Shown here piece after piece: positions 14,196-15,023 of a stretch of 15,023 bases of DNA (its first letter is position 1; every line of letters starts with the position of its first letter). The notes beneath the pieces were generated by a model. It was not told the origin of the DNA. It did not search any database and worked only from the letters and a program-made list of their open reading frames with translations. The DNA comes from 2-01-FULL-49-22 sp964639445. GTDB lineage: Bacteria > Patescibacteriota > Saccharimonadia > Saccharimonadales > UBA10212. The stretch lies in the NCBI GenBank assembly GCA_964639445.1, contig CAZXDA010000014.1, forward strand, positions 1 to 15,023. Reading direction: 5' to 3'. The translations under genes were made by a program, and so were the position numbers.

Positions 14196-15023
14196 TTAAC
14201 GCAAGTTACCATCCGGCCTGACTCTGCCCACCATTTCAGTTACAGCGCTCGCAACGTCACGATCAGTTCGTGCTGTCGTCAATAAGGTATTGTTGATTAT
14301 TCCAGCATCAACCAATGGAACCCCCTCATTGGTGCCCCGATTGCTGTTTAGAGCCGTTATGCCTGCAGCTCCCGCTCCTCCTGCTGCCGATATCATTGCC
14401 CTAGCAGTTTCCCTATTAATTCGTCGACTAGTGGATTCGCTAGTGATAGCTTGGCCAAAAGATACATACATAGAGTTTATTTGCCGCTGAGCTTCAGCTG
14501 CAGCAGCTGCAGCAGCGGATCCAGCGGCTGCGCCCACACCTCGTGCGACAGTTTGACTCAGATGCCCTAGTATAGTTTTGACTGTTTCCGCACCTACACC
14601 ACTATCAGTCGTGAAAGATAGCGGTGTTATATCAGCTACTGTCGTGTCTAGGTCGCCAAGCCTATCCCCAGTTGGTGTGTGAATAGTCTGTGAGTAATTC
14701 CGATCTTTGTATAGATGAGGAAACTTTGCTAATAGTGTCCCAGAGTTGGCATTGAGGAATTTATTCCACCTTTCCCATTCTTCACCGCCATTAGCCAGTG
14801 CGTGGTGATGAAGCTCTTCTACCACAGGATCGTTCGGCCCGCCAAATTGTGCCATTTTCTCCACAGCTGCTCTCCACTCTGCTTCAGTACGTACTTTACC
14901 ATGCACTTCATGACCCGGGCCCGCTCGAGCAATGTCTTGAACGAATTGATCGTGGCCACCCGGCAATGACTGAACATGGGCCTGAGTTATCTCATGGTCA
15001 AGGGCTTGATGGGCTTCTTTAAT
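14196..15023 (-). CDS. Unknown protein, C-terminal 275 residues (5' end outside the window)
   Basis: The frame is open to the window's right edge (visible start IKEAHQALDHEITQAHVQSLPGG), so this is the C-terminal part of a longer protein; a TTG at 14966 is inside the frame and is probably not the start. The first 100 visible residues are soluble, helical-looking, and rich in His, Glu and Trp. From about residue 150 an Ala/Gly-rich segment (GVGAAAGSAAAAAAAEAQRQ) is followed by Ser/Thr/Asn-rich sequence. No membrane segment, catalytic motif or cysteine is visible in this part, and I do not recognise the family. The gene lies on the same strand as the secretion operon but is separated from it by the GC-rich unit with its own promoter and terminator, so shared function is not shown. 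Confidence 0.7.
   Translation of the reverse strand: MKEAHQALDHEITQAHVQSLPGGHDQFVQDIARAGPGHEVHGKVRTEAEWRAAVEKMAQFGGPNDPVVEELHHHALANGGEEWERWNKFLNANSGTLLAKFPHLYKDRNYSQTIHTPTGDRLGDLDTTVADITPLSFTTDSGVGAETVKTILGHLSQTVARGVGAAAGSAAAAAAAEAQRQINSMYVSFGQAITSESTSRRINRETARAMISAAGGAGAAGITALNSNRGTNEGVPLVDAGIINNTLLTTARTDRDVASAVTEMVGRVRPDGNLR

Noticed and set aside
14460..14530. GCAGCA-type short repeats as a microsatellite element
   Set aside because: They encode an Ala-rich stretch within an open frame and are imperfect; ordinary low-complexity coding sequence explains them.

Overview
The window looks like the replication-origin region of a small-genome bacterium of the Candidate Phyla Radiation (Patescibacteria), possibly Saccharibacteria. 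The sequence shows a dnaA-dnaN-recF order, a split VirB4 module beside a PrgI-family protein, several genes with no recognisable Shine-Dalgarno sequence, and palindromic repeats encoding peptides such as GLDPGSR / RLRGND and LPAGRQG. I associate those features with this group from general knowledge. TGA is used as an ordinary stop (end of dnaA), so a TGA-recoding CPR lineage is unlikely. The phylum is an inference.

Left part, + strand (1-3179): the 3' end of dnaA, an AT-rich gap of about 220 bp with DnaA-box-like sequences (candidate oriC), dnaN, a small stand-alone GIY-YIG endonuclease gene lying between two inverted copies of a REP-like palindrome, and recF. The recF reading frame carries a 79-bp in-frame insertion of the same repeat family, and that copy has a second palindrome nested inside it.

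Middle and right, - strand (13293 down to 3192): a run of genes resembling a type IV secretion apparatus. In transcription order they are a PrgI-family membrane protein, a VirB4/TraC N-terminal-domain protein, a VirB4-like ATPase (with a 60-bp repeat inserted in frame in its tail), a 973-residue membrane-anchored protein ending in an M15 (VanY-type) peptidase domain, a secreted lytic transglycosylase with a degenerate LytM-like tail, and a membrane-anchored PEGA/beta-propeller protein. Several junctions overlap or nearly touch, which fits one operon. The probable job is an envelope-spanning secretion or pilus machine that carries two peptidoglycan-cutting enzymes. A separate secreted protein (3192-3893) follows with its own strong promoter and apparently a leaderless mRNA.

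Right end (13407-14180): a GC-rich two-gene unit unlike its surroundings. A promoter drives a four-helix membrane protein (GTG start, strong ribosome-binding site), then a 33-residue cationic peptide with a near-perfect ribosome-binding site and TTG start, then a strong intrinsic terminator. A REP-like palindrome sits between the two genes. The window ends inside a further - strand gene of unknown function.

The most interesting signals are the palindrome family (five loci in 15 kb, two inside essential-type coding frames, two bracketing a GIY-YIG nuclease gene) and the small cationic peptide gene.
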